Shown here: piece by piece, positions 8,557 to 16,039 of the stretch
How the letters are laid out: every line of letters begins with the position of its first letter
Numbering within the stretch: the stretch's first letter is position 1
Origin: Natrinema pellirubrum DSM 15624
Lineage (GTDB): Archaea > Halobacteriota > Halobacteria > Halobacteriales > Natrialbaceae
Assembly: GCF_000230735.2 (NCBI RefSeq)
Contig: NC_019962.1
Span: 1,178,001 to 1,242,000 of the forward strand
DNA length: 64,000 nt
Reading direction: 5' to 3'
The notes under the pieces: model-generated
What the model was told of the DNA's origin: nothing
Databases searched by the model: none
The model's input: only the letters and a program-made list of their open reading frames with translations
Made by a program: the position numbers and the translations under genes

Positions 8557-9195
8557 ATGTCACACGAGAACACTGGGGGTGAGAACTTCGCCGCTATGAC
8601 CGACGCTTGGTCGGCGATGACGCGGGGGTTCCTCCGAACCGCGACCGCGGCCAACCGAGCGGCCGTCTCCGCGATGGTTCCCGCCGCCAACGGCGACCGC
8701 GATTCCGAGGGCGACAGGATCGTACCGCCGATCCCCTCCATCGAGTACTCCGACCTCGACTGGCAGTTCGATCGCACGGTCGATGACCCCGACGGCATCA
8801 GCGTCGGCGACACCGTCACGTTCGAGAAGGCGCTGACCGACGAGGACGTCCGGGCCTTCGCCGCGGTCAGCGGCGACACGAACCGGCTCCACTTGGACGA
8901 GGAGTTCGCCGAGGACACCCGCTTCGGCGAACGTATCGTCCACGGCACGCTCGTCTCCGGCCTCATCAGCGCCGCCCTCGCTCGCCTCCCGGGACTCACG
9001 ATCTATCTCTCACAGGACCTCGAGTTCAGCGGTCCCGTCGGCATCGGCGACCGGGTCTCGGCCCGCGTCGAGGTCGTCGAGGCCCTCGGCAACGACCAGT
9101 ACCGCCTCGAGACGGTCGTCCGCAACGAGGACGATGACGCGACCGTGATCGACGGCGAGGCCGTCGTATTGATCGACGACCTGCCGGCGGAGTAA
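8557..9195 (+). CDS. phaJ: MaoC-like R-specific enoyl-CoA hydratase
   Basis: The C-terminal hot-dog domain (about residues 85-210) has the hydratase signature GDTNRLHLDEEFAEDTRFGE followed by HGTLVSGL, with the catalytic Asp and His. It would feed R-3-hydroxyacyl-CoA from beta-oxidation into PHA synthesis. The first ~70 residues are a phasin-like helical extension (MTDAWSAMTRGFLRTATAAN) not present in minimal PhaJ; it may tether the enzyme to granules. The gene is divergent from phaRPEC and shares its control region. At 212 residues it is longer than bacterial PhaJ (about 135-160). Confidence 0.87.
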   Translation: MSHENTGGENFAAMTDAWSAMTRGFLRTATAANRAAVSAMVPAANGDRDSEGDRIVPPIPSIEYSDLDWQFDRTVDDPDGISVGDTVTFEKALTDEDVRAFAAVSGDTNRLHLDEEFAEDTRFGERIVHGTLVSGLISAALARLPGLTIYLSQDLEFSGPVGIGDRVSARVEVVEALGNDQYRLETVVRNEDDDATVIDGEAVVLIDDLPAE

Positions 9196-9278
9196 CCCCT
9201 TTTGTCCGGCGTCGAACCCGCTTATCGTCCGCGACGAGTTGCAACGTTGCTAAGTGGCTGCTCGCGGAACGAGCGCAT

Positions 9279-10673
9279 ATGACGCTGTTCGGAACCGCGG
9301 GGATTCGCGGTCCCGTCGATGAGGTAACGCCGTCGCTCGCGCTCGCCGTCGGCCAAGCCGCCGGCGAACCCGGGGCGACGTTCGTCGTCGGCCGCGACGG
9401 CCGGGAGACCGGCCCAGCGCTCGTGGCGGCGATGGAAGCCGGCCTCGAGAGCGCCGGGGCCGACGTTCGCCGTGTTGGACAGGTGCCGACGCCCGCGCTG
9501 GCCTACGCCTCGCGCGGCCGGCGGGGCGTGATGCTCACCGCCAGCCACAACCCGCCAGCGGACAACGGCATCAAGCTCTTCGACGACGGCGTCGAGTACG
9601 ACAGCGACGCCGAACGGGCCGTCGACGAGGCCGTTGCGGCCGACGACGGCCTCGCTAACTGGGACGAGTGGGGCGACGGCGAACGCCTCGCCGTCCTCTC
9701 GGAGTACCGCGACGCGGTCACCGACTACGTCCGGACACGGTTCGCCGACACCGGTACGGACGGCGACGCCGCGACCCCGCCGGACCCGCTCGAGGGACTG
9801 CGGATCGCCGTCGACTGCGGGAACGGCGTCGGCGCGCTTGCGACGCCACAGGTCCTCGAGCGACTCGGCGCGACGGTCGTCGCGGTCAACGCCTCCGTTG
9901 ACGGCCACTTTCCCGGTCGGGGGAGCAAACCGACTCCGGAGACGCTCACGGAGTTCTCGGCGTTCGTCGCGGACGGCGAGTTCGACCTCGGACTCGCTCA
10001 CGACGGCGACGCCGACCGGCTAGTCGTCCTCGGCCCCGACGGCGAGGTGATCCACGAGGACACGATCCTCGCAGTGGTTGCGGCACGCTACACGGCCGAC
10101 AGCGACGCCGACAACCCCGTCGTCGTCACCACGCCCAACGCCTCCGCCCGCATCGACGAGCGGGTTCGGGCGGCCGGTGGCCGGGTCGAGCGCGTCCGAC
10201 TCGGGGCACTCCACGAGGGGATCGCGCGGGAGCGCGAGCGCGGCTCGGTCGACACCGAAATCGCCTTCGCCGCCGAACCCTGGAAACACATCCACACCGC
10301 CTTCGGCGGCTGGATCGATGGCGTCGCAAGCGCGGCGGTCGTCGCCGCGCTCGTCGCCGCGGCCGGCGACACCGACCGGCTCCGAGAGCCGGTCACCGAA
10401 CGCCCCTACCGAAAGGTCAGTCTCGACTGTCCCGATGCGGCCAAGGTCGACGCCATGTCTGCCCTCGAGAGCGACCTGCCCGACGCGTTCCCCGAGGCCG
10501 CCGTCGACACCGACTACGGCGTCCGCCTCGAGTTCGACGACGCCTCGTGGCTGCTGGTCCGCCCGAGCGGCACCGAACCCTACGTGCGCCTCTACGCGGA
10601 GAGCGAGTCGGTCGACGACCTCGTCGACGAGGCAGGCGGGGTCATCGAAGCGGCAATCGAGGACGTCCGGTAG
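9279..10673 (+). CDS. glmM: phosphohexomutase (phosphoglucosamine mutase / phosphomannomutase)
   Basis: This 464-residue enzyme of the alpha-D-phosphohexomutase family has the phosphoserine loop MLTASHNPP, the metal-binding DGDADR loop and the C-terminal phosphate clamp RPSGTEPYVRLYAE. It interconverts hexose 6- and 1-phosphates; GlmM (GlcN-6-P to GlcN-1-P) is likely because the start FGTAGIRG and the length match archaeal GlmM. A phosphomannomutase or phosphoglucomutase role cannot be excluded from sequence alone. glmS, the preceding step, is 52 kb away in the window. Confidence 0.85.
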   Translation: MTLFGTAGIRGPVDEVTPSLALAVGQAAGEPGATFVVGRDGRETGPALVAAMEAGLESAGADVRRVGQVPTPALAYASRGRRGVMLTASHNPPADNGIKLFDDGVEYDSDAERAVDEAVAADDGLANWDEWGDGERLAVLSEYRDAVTDYVRTRFADTGTDGDAATPPDPLEGLRIAVDCGNGVGALATPQVLERLGATVVAVNASVDGHFPGRGSKPTPETLTEFSAFVADGEFDLGLAHDGDADRLVVLGPDGEVIHEDTILAVVAARYTADSDADNPVVVTTPNASARIDERVRAAGGRVERVRLGALHEGIARERERGSVDTEIAFAAEPWKHIHTAFGGWIDGVASAAVVAALVAAAGDTDRLREPVTERPYRKVSLDCPDAAKVDAMSALESDLPDAFPEAAVDTDYGVRLEFDDASWLLVRPSGTEPYVRLYAESESVDDLVDEAGGVIEAAIEDVR

Positions 10674-10736
10674 CGGTCGTCGACGACCGGCATCGGAGCC
10701 GACATCCTTTGGTCCCCGCCGGTCGAATCGGTCTCC

Positions 10737-11126
10737 ATGAACGACTTGATCGCGGCCGCCCGCGACGCACAGGACCGGGCCCACGTCCCCTACTCCGAGT
10801 ACCGCGTCGGTGCCGCCCTCGAGACTACCGATGGCGCGGTCTTTACCGGCTGTAACCTCGAGAACGCCAACTACAGTAACAGCCTCCACGCCGAGGAGGT
10901 CGCGGTCGCCGAGGCGGTCAAGAACGGCCACCGCGAGTTCTCGCGGCTCGCGGTCAGTTCCGATCGGCGCGACGGCGTCACCCCCTGTGGGATGTGCCGC
11001 CAGACGCTGGCGGAGTTCTGCGACGACGACCTCGCCGTGATCTGTGACGAGGGCGGCGACGACGTGACCGAGTACACGCTGGGTGAACTGCTGCCGAACA
11101 CGATCAGCGAGGAGACGCTCGAGTGA
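10737..11126 (+). CDS. cdd: cytidine deaminase
   Basis: This 129-residue homotetrameric-type cytidine deaminase converts cytidine and deoxycytidine to uridine and deoxyuridine. The zinc-site motifs are complete: HAEEVAVAEA (His and catalytic Glu) and PCGMCRQTL (two Cys). The N-terminal YSEYRVGAAL and GCNLENANYSNSLHAE are typical. Its product is the substrate of the nucleoside phosphorylase encoded at 11690, so the two genes form a pyrimidine salvage pair interrupted only by an opposite-strand DUF488 gene. Confidence 0.95.
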   Translation: MNDLIAAARDAQDRAHVPYSEYRVGAALETTDGAVFTGCNLENANYSNSLHAEEVAVAEAVKNGHREFSRLAVSSDRRDGVTPCGMCRQTLAEFCDDDLAVICDEGGDDVTEYTLGELLPNTISEETLE

Positions 11127-11204
11127 CGGGATAGACCACTGCCGTCGAACCCACTATCGCGGCGCAGCGGCCGGTCGATCGATGCCGGCACTGAGACGGC
11201 CTCG

Positions 11205-11630
11205 TCACTGCTCGAGGTACTCCCGGAGGATCGTCCGGTGACACCGCTTTTTCTCGGTGTTTTCGTAACAGACCAGCGCTAGCGACTCGCCCGCTGCCAA
11301 CCGCTCGGAGAGCGTTTCGACCGCCGCCCGCGCGCTGTCGTCGCTCTCGAGGTGGTCACGATACGCATCGCCGAACCCGACCCGGTCCCACGCGGCGTTG
11401 TGGGCACCCTCCTCGCAGAGCCCCTGCATTTTCATGTCCTCCTCGGCGTCGCGCACCGACTCGAGGAGCGGTTCCGGGGGCCCGAGTTCGGGCAGGTTCT
11501 CGTCGACGGCCGCGTGGAACCACGAGGTCGGCTGGCGGACGACGCCGATCCGGGTCGCGTCGGCGGGCAGATCGACCAAACCGTGCTGGATCGCCGCGAC
11601 GTAGGTGTCCGTGAGCGTCCCGCATGCCAT
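11205..11630 (-). CDS. DUF488 family protein
   Basis: The C-terminal end LALVCYENTEKKRCHRTIL is the hallmark of DUF488 proteins (Cys-x4-6-CHR), and the N-terminal segment RIGVVRQPTSWF is the DUF488 first strand and loop. The biochemical role of the family is unknown. The gene is convergent with cdd, and its ATG at 11630 lies 60 bp from the udp start on the other strand, so the two probably share a divergent promoter region. The length (141 aa) is normal. Confidence 0.8.
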   Translation of the reverse strand: MACGTLTDTYVAAIQHGLVDLPADATRIGVVRQPTSWFHAAVDENLPELGPPEPLLESVRDAEEDMKMQGLCEEGAHNAAWDRVGFGDAYRDHLESDDSARAAVETLSERLAAGESLALVCYENTEKKRCHRTILREYLEQ

Positions 11631-11652
11631 ACCGTCGGTACGGCCGCCCCGG

Positions 11653-11662
11653 GTTTATATAC
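11653..11662 (+). promoter_or_regulatory. TATA box for the nucleoside phosphorylase gene
   Basis: GTTTATATAC lies about 28 bp upstream of the ATG at 11690. This supports the 11690 start with a leaderless transcript rather than an upstream ATG at 11624. Confidence 0.7.
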
Positions 11663-11689
11663 AGCGTCGCCCCGAACCGCCGCTATTCG

Positions 11690-12511
11690 ATGACTCGAGA
11701 CAGCGAAGACCCGAACGCCGACGAACAGTACCACCTCGAGGTCGGCCCCGACGACGTGGCCGACACCGTGTTGTTGCCGGGCAACCCCGAACGCCTCGAG
11801 AAGATCGTGGCGTTCTGGGACGACCACGAGATCCGCGGCCACCACCGCGAGTACCGCACTGCGACCGGGAGCTACGAGGGGACGCCGGTCTCGGTCACCT
11901 CGACGGGGATCGGCAGTCCGTCGGCCGCGATCGCCGTCGAGGAACTGGCGCGGATCGGTGTCGACACGTTCCTCCGGGTCGGCTCCTGCGGCGCGATCCA
12001 GCCCGACATGGCGGTCGGCGATCTGGTGATCACCACCGGCGCGGTCCGTCAGGAGGGGACCAGCGACGAGTACGTCCGCGAGGACTACCCGGCCGCCGCC
12101 GACGGCGAGGTCGTCTCGGCGCTGGTCGCCGCCGCCGAACGACTAGGTTACGACTACCACACCGGTGTGACGATGAGTTCCGACTCGTTCTACGCGGGCC
12201 AGGGCCGGCCCGGGTTCGAGGGTTTCGAGGCTGCGGGTTCGGATGCCCTCGTCGACGAACTCAAAGCGGCGAACGTGAAAAACATCGAGATGGAAGCCAG
12301 CGCCATCCTGACGCTCGCGAACCTCTACGGGCTCCGGGCCGGCGCGGTCTGTACCGTCTACGCCAACCGCGAAACGGGCGAATTCCGGACTGAAGGCGAG
12401 TCCCGGGCCGCCGAGACCGCGACGCTCGCGACCCACTTGCTGGCGAAGATGGACGCCGTCAAACGCGAGGCGGGTGCCGACCGCTGGCACGCCGGCCTCT
12501 CGCTCGAGTAG
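11690..12511 (+). CDS. udp: nucleoside phosphorylase (uridine phosphorylase type)
   Basis: This 273-residue PNP/UDP-family enzyme has VLLPGNPERLEKI at the N-terminus, the glycine-rich VTSTGIGSPSAAIAVEEL, FLRVGSCGAIQPDM and the ribose-binding IEMEASAIL motif. It cleaves uridine (perhaps also other nucleosides) with phosphate to base and ribose 1-phosphate. The start was set by the TATA box at 11653. The neighbouring cdd makes pyrimidine salvage or catabolism the likely job; in archaea such phosphorylases can also feed ribose 1-phosphate into the AMP/RuBisCO pathway. Confidence 0.88.
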   Translation: MTRDSEDPNADEQYHLEVGPDDVADTVLLPGNPERLEKIVAFWDDHEIRGHHREYRTATGSYEGTPVSVTSTGIGSPSAAIAVEELARIGVDTFLRVGSCGAIQPDMAVGDLVITTGAVRQEGTSDEYVREDYPAAADGEVVSALVAAAERLGYDYHTGVTMSSDSFYAGQGRPGFEGFEAAGSDALVDELKAANVKNIEMEASAILTLANLYGLRAGAVCTVYANRETGEFRTEGESRAAETATLATHLLAKMDAVKREAGADRWHAGLSLE

Positions 12512-12532
12512 TCGGTTCCCGTCTCGGCCCAG

Positions 12533-13300
12533 TCAGTCCCGCATCCGGACGATCCCGTCCTCGAAGACCTTCCGATTGGGGACGATGTACTCCTCGGAGT
12601 CGTCCTCGATCTTGGTGACGAACAGATCGACCTCCTGAACGATGCCGGTCTGGTCGCCGATCCGGATCTCGTCGCCGATCCCGTAGGGCTGGTTCAGCAG
12701 CAGATAGATTCCGGCGGCGCTCGAGACGAGGAAGTCCTTGAACGCGACAGTACCGACGATGACGATGCCGACGGCGTAGACGGTCAGCAGGATCAAGAGC
12801 GCGAGGACGTGGACGCCGACTTGCCCGAGCGCGATGATGAACGTGACATAGAGGACGGAGTACTTGACCACTTTCGGGATGACCGATACTTCGGGGAGCT
12901 TGACGCCACGGAGGTACTCGCTGACGATCAGTTCCGTCTTGTCCGCGACGATAAACCCCAGAATGAGGACGAGGACGGCGATAAACAGCTGCGGGACGAA
13001 CTCGGTGACTCGCAGCCAGAAGGCGTCGGTGTCGAGCAGTTGGGCGATGTGGATCGCGGTCAACACCGCGATGCCGTAGATGAACCACGAACTCAGGCGG
13101 GCGACGATCTCGACCGTCGAGGTACCGATCGACTGGGCGGTCCGCTCGAAGGGGGTTCCCTCGACGGCCTCCGGGACGCCCGACGCCGAGAGCAGTTCCT
13201 CGTTGAGCCGACCGACCAGATAGCCGACGACGAGGCCGAGCGCCAGTACCGCCGCGGCTATGACGGCCGGTTCGTTGAGGAGCGGCTGCCACTCTACCAT
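12533..13300 (-). CDS. MscS-family mechanosensitive channel
   Basis: The protein (255 aa) has an N-terminal hydrophobic helix (about residues 10-30), two or three further helices (about 73-93, 103-125, 145-190) and then the MscS pore and beta domain (TVAFKDFLVSSAAGIYLLLN, GIGDEIRIGDQTGIVQEVDL). It should open under hypo-osmotic stress to release solutes. The start at 13300 leaves a single base between it and the dacZ stop, so it is transcribed with dacZ. That pairing suggests control of osmolyte release by c-di-AMP status, although direct binding is not shown. Confidence 0.88.
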   Translation of the reverse strand: MVEWQPLLNEPAVIAAAVLALGLVVGYLVGRLNEELLSASGVPEAVEGTPFERTAQSIGTSTVEIVARLSSWFIYGIAVLTAIHIAQLLDTDAFWLRVTEFVPQLFIAVLVLILGFIVADKTELIVSEYLRGVKLPEVSVIPKVVKYSVLYVTFIIALGQVGVHVLALLILLTVYAVGIVIVGTVAFKDFLVSSAAGIYLLLNQPYGIGDEIRIGDQTGIVQEVDLFVTKIEDDSEEYIVPNRKVFEDGIVRMRD

Positions 13301-13301
13301 A

Positions 13302-14114
13302 TCAGTACGCCTCCGGATCGACCTCCAGGATGAGTTCTCCGGCCTTGAACGCCCGGACGAGGCCGTCACTCTCCGAGAGGACGATCGCGATCGCATTGGT
13401 ATCGCGCGTGATCGCGCCGCCGGCCATGTGGCGCGCGCCCAACCCCTTCGGGATGTCGACCCCCTCCGCCGAGGGCTCGAGGTAGCGATACGCCGAGACG
13501 ATCTTGCCCGCGTCGGAGATGATGAAAGCGCCGTCCAGCCGCGAGAACTCCTTGAGCATCACGTTGACGATCGGATCGCCGACATGAACGTGGGACTTCT
13601 CGAAGGGGTTGTAGGAAAGCGGGCGGGACTTGTTCATCACCTTGCCCGCGTCGCCGACGACGAACAGCGCGCCGACCGGCTTGCCCTTCTGGCCCTTCTT
13701 GCCCAGTTCGATCGCCACTTCCAGCACCGACTTGACCACTTCCGGGTCGGCCCGGGACTTGACGAACAGGTCGTAGATCCCCGTCCGGGTCTCCGCGTCG
13801 GCCCGCACCCGCGAGACGGTATCGATTCCATCGCTGAAGACGCTGGTCGCACAGGCCAACTCGTCGCCGTCCTCGATCACGCCCTGCTCTAAGGCCCCCT
13901 CGAGGCCGTATCGGATCCGTTCGGAGATGTTCTCGAACTCGAGGGGGAGTTCGACGAACGTCTCCGCGCCGACGGCGTTTTCGGTCCCGACGACGATCAC
14001 GTCGAGGTCCTCGATGTCCACGAACTGCTCGTAGTAGGAGCCGCTGGGTGAGAAGAGTACGACCGCATCGACACTCGCAAAGAGGTCCCCGAAGGCGTCG
14101 TCTAACCCGGCCAT
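13302..14114 (-). CDS. dacZ: diadenylate cyclase DacZ
   Basis: This is the archaeal DisA_N-domain enzyme that makes c-di-AMP from two ATP. The catalytic motifs are DGA at residues 194-196 (RLDGAFIISDAGK) and GARHMAGGAIT near 226-236, the archaeal form of the bacterial RHRAA motif. The first ~110 residues form the DacZ-specific N-terminal domain. In Haloferax volcanii DacZ is essential and its dosage affects osmotic tolerance. The start is an ATG at 14114. The downstream neighbour, 1 bp away, is an MscS channel gene, giving a second-messenger plus channel operon. Confidence 0.92.
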   Translation of the reverse strand: MAGLDDAFGDLFASVDAVVLFSPSGSYYEQFVDIEDLDVIVVGTENAVGAETFVELPLEFENISERIRYGLEGALEQGVIEDGDELACATSVFSDGIDTVSRVRADAETRTGIYDLFVKSRADPEVVKSVLEVAIELGKKGQKGKPVGALFVVGDAGKVMNKSRPLSYNPFEKSHVHVGDPIVNVMLKEFSRLDGAFIISDAGKIVSAYRYLEPSAEGVDIPKGLGARHMAGGAITRDTNAIAIVLSESDGLVRAFKAGELILEVDPEAY

Positions 14115-14316
14115 TGACCATACAACCTGTTTCTGCCCGAATAAGCGTTATGGAGCGTCTGACGCTTGTCCGTCGTTTCTCTCGACAGTAGCCGGCCGAA
14201 ACGATCGGCGCAGCCGTTGGCCCTCCAGCAGTGGCTCGGTCACCGGTCGTATCGCTCACGGATTCGGTCGCGATAGCAGCACGGCTCGAGGGAGTGTCGG
14301 GACCGCTCGAGTATAG

Positions 14317-14337
14317 TGCGCGGGACCGGATTCGAAC
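14317..14337 (-). repeat. partial copy of the tRNA-Leu 3' end (possible att remnant)
   Basis: The 21 bp from 14317 to 14337 (starting TGCGCGGGACCGG) are identical to the last 21 bases of the tRNA gene at 14431-14451 (reverse strand), 114 bp away. Such a tRNA 3' end repeat is what integrases of the tyrosine family leave behind. TTCGAAC occurs again at 14380-14386, followed by CGG, so the remnant seems split by about 42 bp. Confidence 0.6.
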
Positions 14338-14342
14338 AACGG

Positions 14343-14374
14343 GAAGACGGACTCGCATCGCTTCGTCCGTCTTC
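14343..14374. terminator. 10-bp perfect hairpin downstream of tRNA-Leu
   Basis: GAAGACGGAC (14343-14352) and GTCCGTCTTC (14365-14374) form a 10-bp stem with a 12-nt loop. A second hairpin, CTGTCGC...GCGACAG (about 14399-14427), sits immediately after the tRNA 3' end. Either could terminate or protect the tRNA transcript, which runs leftward. The stretch 14115-14430 holds no gene. Confidence 0.4.
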
Positions 14375-14430
14375 TCTCGTTCGAACCGGTCGGCGATTGC
14401 TGTCGCTCGCGGGTTTGCTCGCGACAGTAA

Positions 14431-14515
14431 TGCGCGGGACCGGATTCGAACCGGCGGACCCCTACGGGACAGCGTCCTAAGCGCTGCGCCGTTGGCCTAG
14501 CTTGGCTACCCGCGC
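14431..14515 (-). tRNA. tRNA-Leu (anticodon UAG)
   Basis: The reverse complement folds as an 85-nt class II tRNA. The acceptor stem GCGCGGG pairs with CCCGCGC, followed by discriminator A. The anticodon stem is CAGCG/CGCTG with loop CTTAGGA (anticodon TAG, reading CUA). A long variable arm CCC-GTA-GGG is present, and the T arm contains GGTTCGAATCC. There is no intron, and CCA is not encoded. A TATA-like CTTACTCG lies about 28-35 bp upstream. The 3' end is duplicated at 14317. Confidence 0.95.
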
Positions 14516-14572
14516 TCGCTCTCGAGTTTTCACGAATCGAGTAAGTACCTGTCGGTCCGCGCCAAGCGACGC

Positions 14573-14746
14573 TCAACAATGGGTCACCGGCTCCTCGGGC
14601 GACCAGTCCGGCGGGACGATAAACGTCACGTGTTCCGAATCCCGGAGCTGGTGTAACTCCGCGGCCCGTTCGGCCAGCGAGCGCTCCCGGTAGGCCAACT
14701 CGAGCCCGCAGCCGGTACAGACGAGTTTGCAGGTTGGCTCTGTCAT
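14573..14746 (-). CDS. small CxxC protein (57 aa)
   Basis: The frame MTEPTCKLVCTGCGLELAYR continues to VPPDWSPEEPVTHC and stop. It has CxxxCxxC near the N-terminus and a C-terminal Cys (with His), which suggests a single zinc site. It belongs to the many small CxxC proteins of haloarchaea, whose roles are mostly unknown. The codon pattern (GC-rich third positions, acidic residues) is like that of its neighbours. It ends 58 bp upstream of the tRNA-Leu gene on the same strand. Confidence 0.7.
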   Translation of the reverse strand: MTEPTCKLVCTGCGLELAYRERSLAERAAELHQLRDSEHVTFIVPPDWSPEEPVTHC

Positions 14747-14967
14747 GAGGTGGACTCGACACGCCGCACGTCGACGGACCGTTGGGGCGACACGCGGTTT
14801 AGTAGTCGGCTCCTAGTCGAATCCGCCGCGAACGGTCCACACACTCCATGAATCGTAGCCGACCGTTGTGTCGGTAGTCTCTCGTTGGGACGGCGAGCCG
14901 ATCGGCCGCTCGTCGAACGGCTCGCCGTGACCGCACGTTTATATCGGCTCAGCAGGTACGCGGAGGT

Positions 14968-15276
14968 ATGCACAGTGCCCGGGACCGGGTCGAGTACGAG
15001 CCGTGGCTCGCGGAACTCGAGACGATCGCCGACCGCCTCGAGCTATCGACGGAGGCTCGCTCGTGTGCGGTCGACCTCTTTCTGACCGACGTTCCCGAGT
15101 CGGATCGATCGAAGCGGGCGGTCCTGGCCGCCAGCCTCTATGCCGGCTCGCTCGTCGCCGGCGACGGTCGCACCCAGGGCGCGGTCGCCGACGCCGCCGA
15201 CGTCTCCCGGCTCTCGATCCAATCGCGCTGGAAGGAGTTGCTCGAGGCGGCGGGCCTCGAGCCGCCGCGCTGGTAA
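14968..15276 (+). CDS. single-cyclin-repeat TFIIB-like protein (102 aa)
   Basis: The protein resembles one cyclin fold of archaeal TFB: helices ELETIADRLELSTEARSCAV, RSKRAVLAASLYAGSLVAG, then RTQGAVADAADVSRLSIQSR followed by WKELLE. The last part matches the TFB helix-turn-helix that reads the BRE. It lacks the N-terminal zinc ribbon, the B-finger and the other cyclin repeat (a full TFB is about 310-330 aa). A strong TATA box (TTTATATC, 14938-14945) and GGAGGT just before the ATG support expression. It could be a DNA-binding regulator or a TFB competitor; that is inference. Confidence 0.75.
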   Translation: MHSARDRVEYEPWLAELETIADRLELSTEARSCAVDLFLTDVPESDRSKRAVLAASLYAGSLVAGDGRTQGAVADAADVSRLSIQSRWKELLEAAGLEPPRW

Positions 15277-15425
15277 TCGGTTCGTAGCGCGACCGTTCCA
15301 CGAGTCAGAAGCGGGCTGTCCCGGCGTAATTGTACGATACGAAGCCGTATCGGCCGGTACTGTCCGACGGCAATCGGCCGTTGGCTTGACGCTGGTCGCC
15401 GACGGGTTGGTCTCGGCGACGACGC

Positions 15426-15893
15426 TTACTCCCCGTCGACGACGTTTCCGTGTTCGTCGATTTCGCCGTGGACGATCCGGGTACTCGAGATGATGTCGCC
15501 GTCGTCGGCCAGTACGTGGGGGACGACGACGACCTCGAGTGGGTCGTGGCCGCGTTCGCGGCGGATCTCGTTGATCCGCGTGCCGCCCTCACGGGTCTCC
15601 GGCGAGACGACGAGATAGTCGTACTGCGGTTCCGTTGCGATCCCCGTGGGCGACTCGAGCAGTCGGACCTCGAACGTGCGGTCGTGATCGGCCGCGATCG
15701 ATTCGAGTTCCGACTCGAGGTTTCGTTTCCGTTCGTCGAACGACCGAACCCGCCGGTCGACGTCTCGTGTCTTCGGGGCGAGGTCGTCGCTGGTCAAGCC
15801 GACAGTCACGTCCCCGAGTTCGAACGCCCGTTCGAACAGCCGCCGATGGCCGTCATGAACGGGGTCGAAGGTCCCACCAAGCGCGACGTCCAT
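15426..15893 (-). CDS. coaD: archaeal phosphopantetheine adenylyltransferase
   Basis: This 155-residue nucleotidyltransferase makes dephospho-CoA from 4'-phosphopantetheine and ATP. The motifs are VALGGTFDPVHDGHRRLFER (HxGH-type) at the N-terminus and IISSTRI (ISSTxI) near the C-terminus. The start at 15893 was chosen because it opens with the conserved MDVALGGTF and lies about 24-32 bp downstream of a TATA box (GTTTTATAC, minus strand, 15917-15925). It is divergent from the malic enzyme gene. Confidence 0.92.
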   Translation of the reverse strand: MDVALGGTFDPVHDGHRRLFERAFELGDVTVGLTSDDLAPKTRDVDRRVRSFDERKRNLESELESIAADHDRTFEVRLLESPTGIATEPQYDYLVVSPETREGGTRINEIRRERGHDPLEVVVVPHVLADDGDIISSTRIVHGEIDEHGNVVDGE

Positions 15894-15916
15894 ACCCCAC
15901 CACACTTCCGCGGAGT

Positions 15917-15925
15917 GTATAAAAC
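15917..15925 (-). promoter_or_regulatory. TATA box for coaD
   Basis: GTTTTATAC on the minus strand is positioned 24-32 bp upstream of the coaD ATG, giving a leaderless transcript. On the opposite strand GTTTATTTC (15972-15980) is the likely TATA for the malic enzyme gene. Confidence 0.65.
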
Positions 15926-16039
15926 GGTCGAATCCCCGTCTTTTGCTCGGGCGAACTGCGGCCGCAGAACGGTTTATTTCGACAGCCGTCGAAACTCCCC
16001 TTCGCATTGTTTTTTGTAGTCGCCCACAGTGTCCCCGAT

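Noticed and set aside
8432-8599. 55-codon frame (MTGEYDRDVIEFYGDLWPVT...) before phaJ
   Set aside because: It looks somewhat protein-like at first, but it runs out of frame into phaJ, covers the phaJ promoter and ends in an unlikely tail. At most a decayed fragment.
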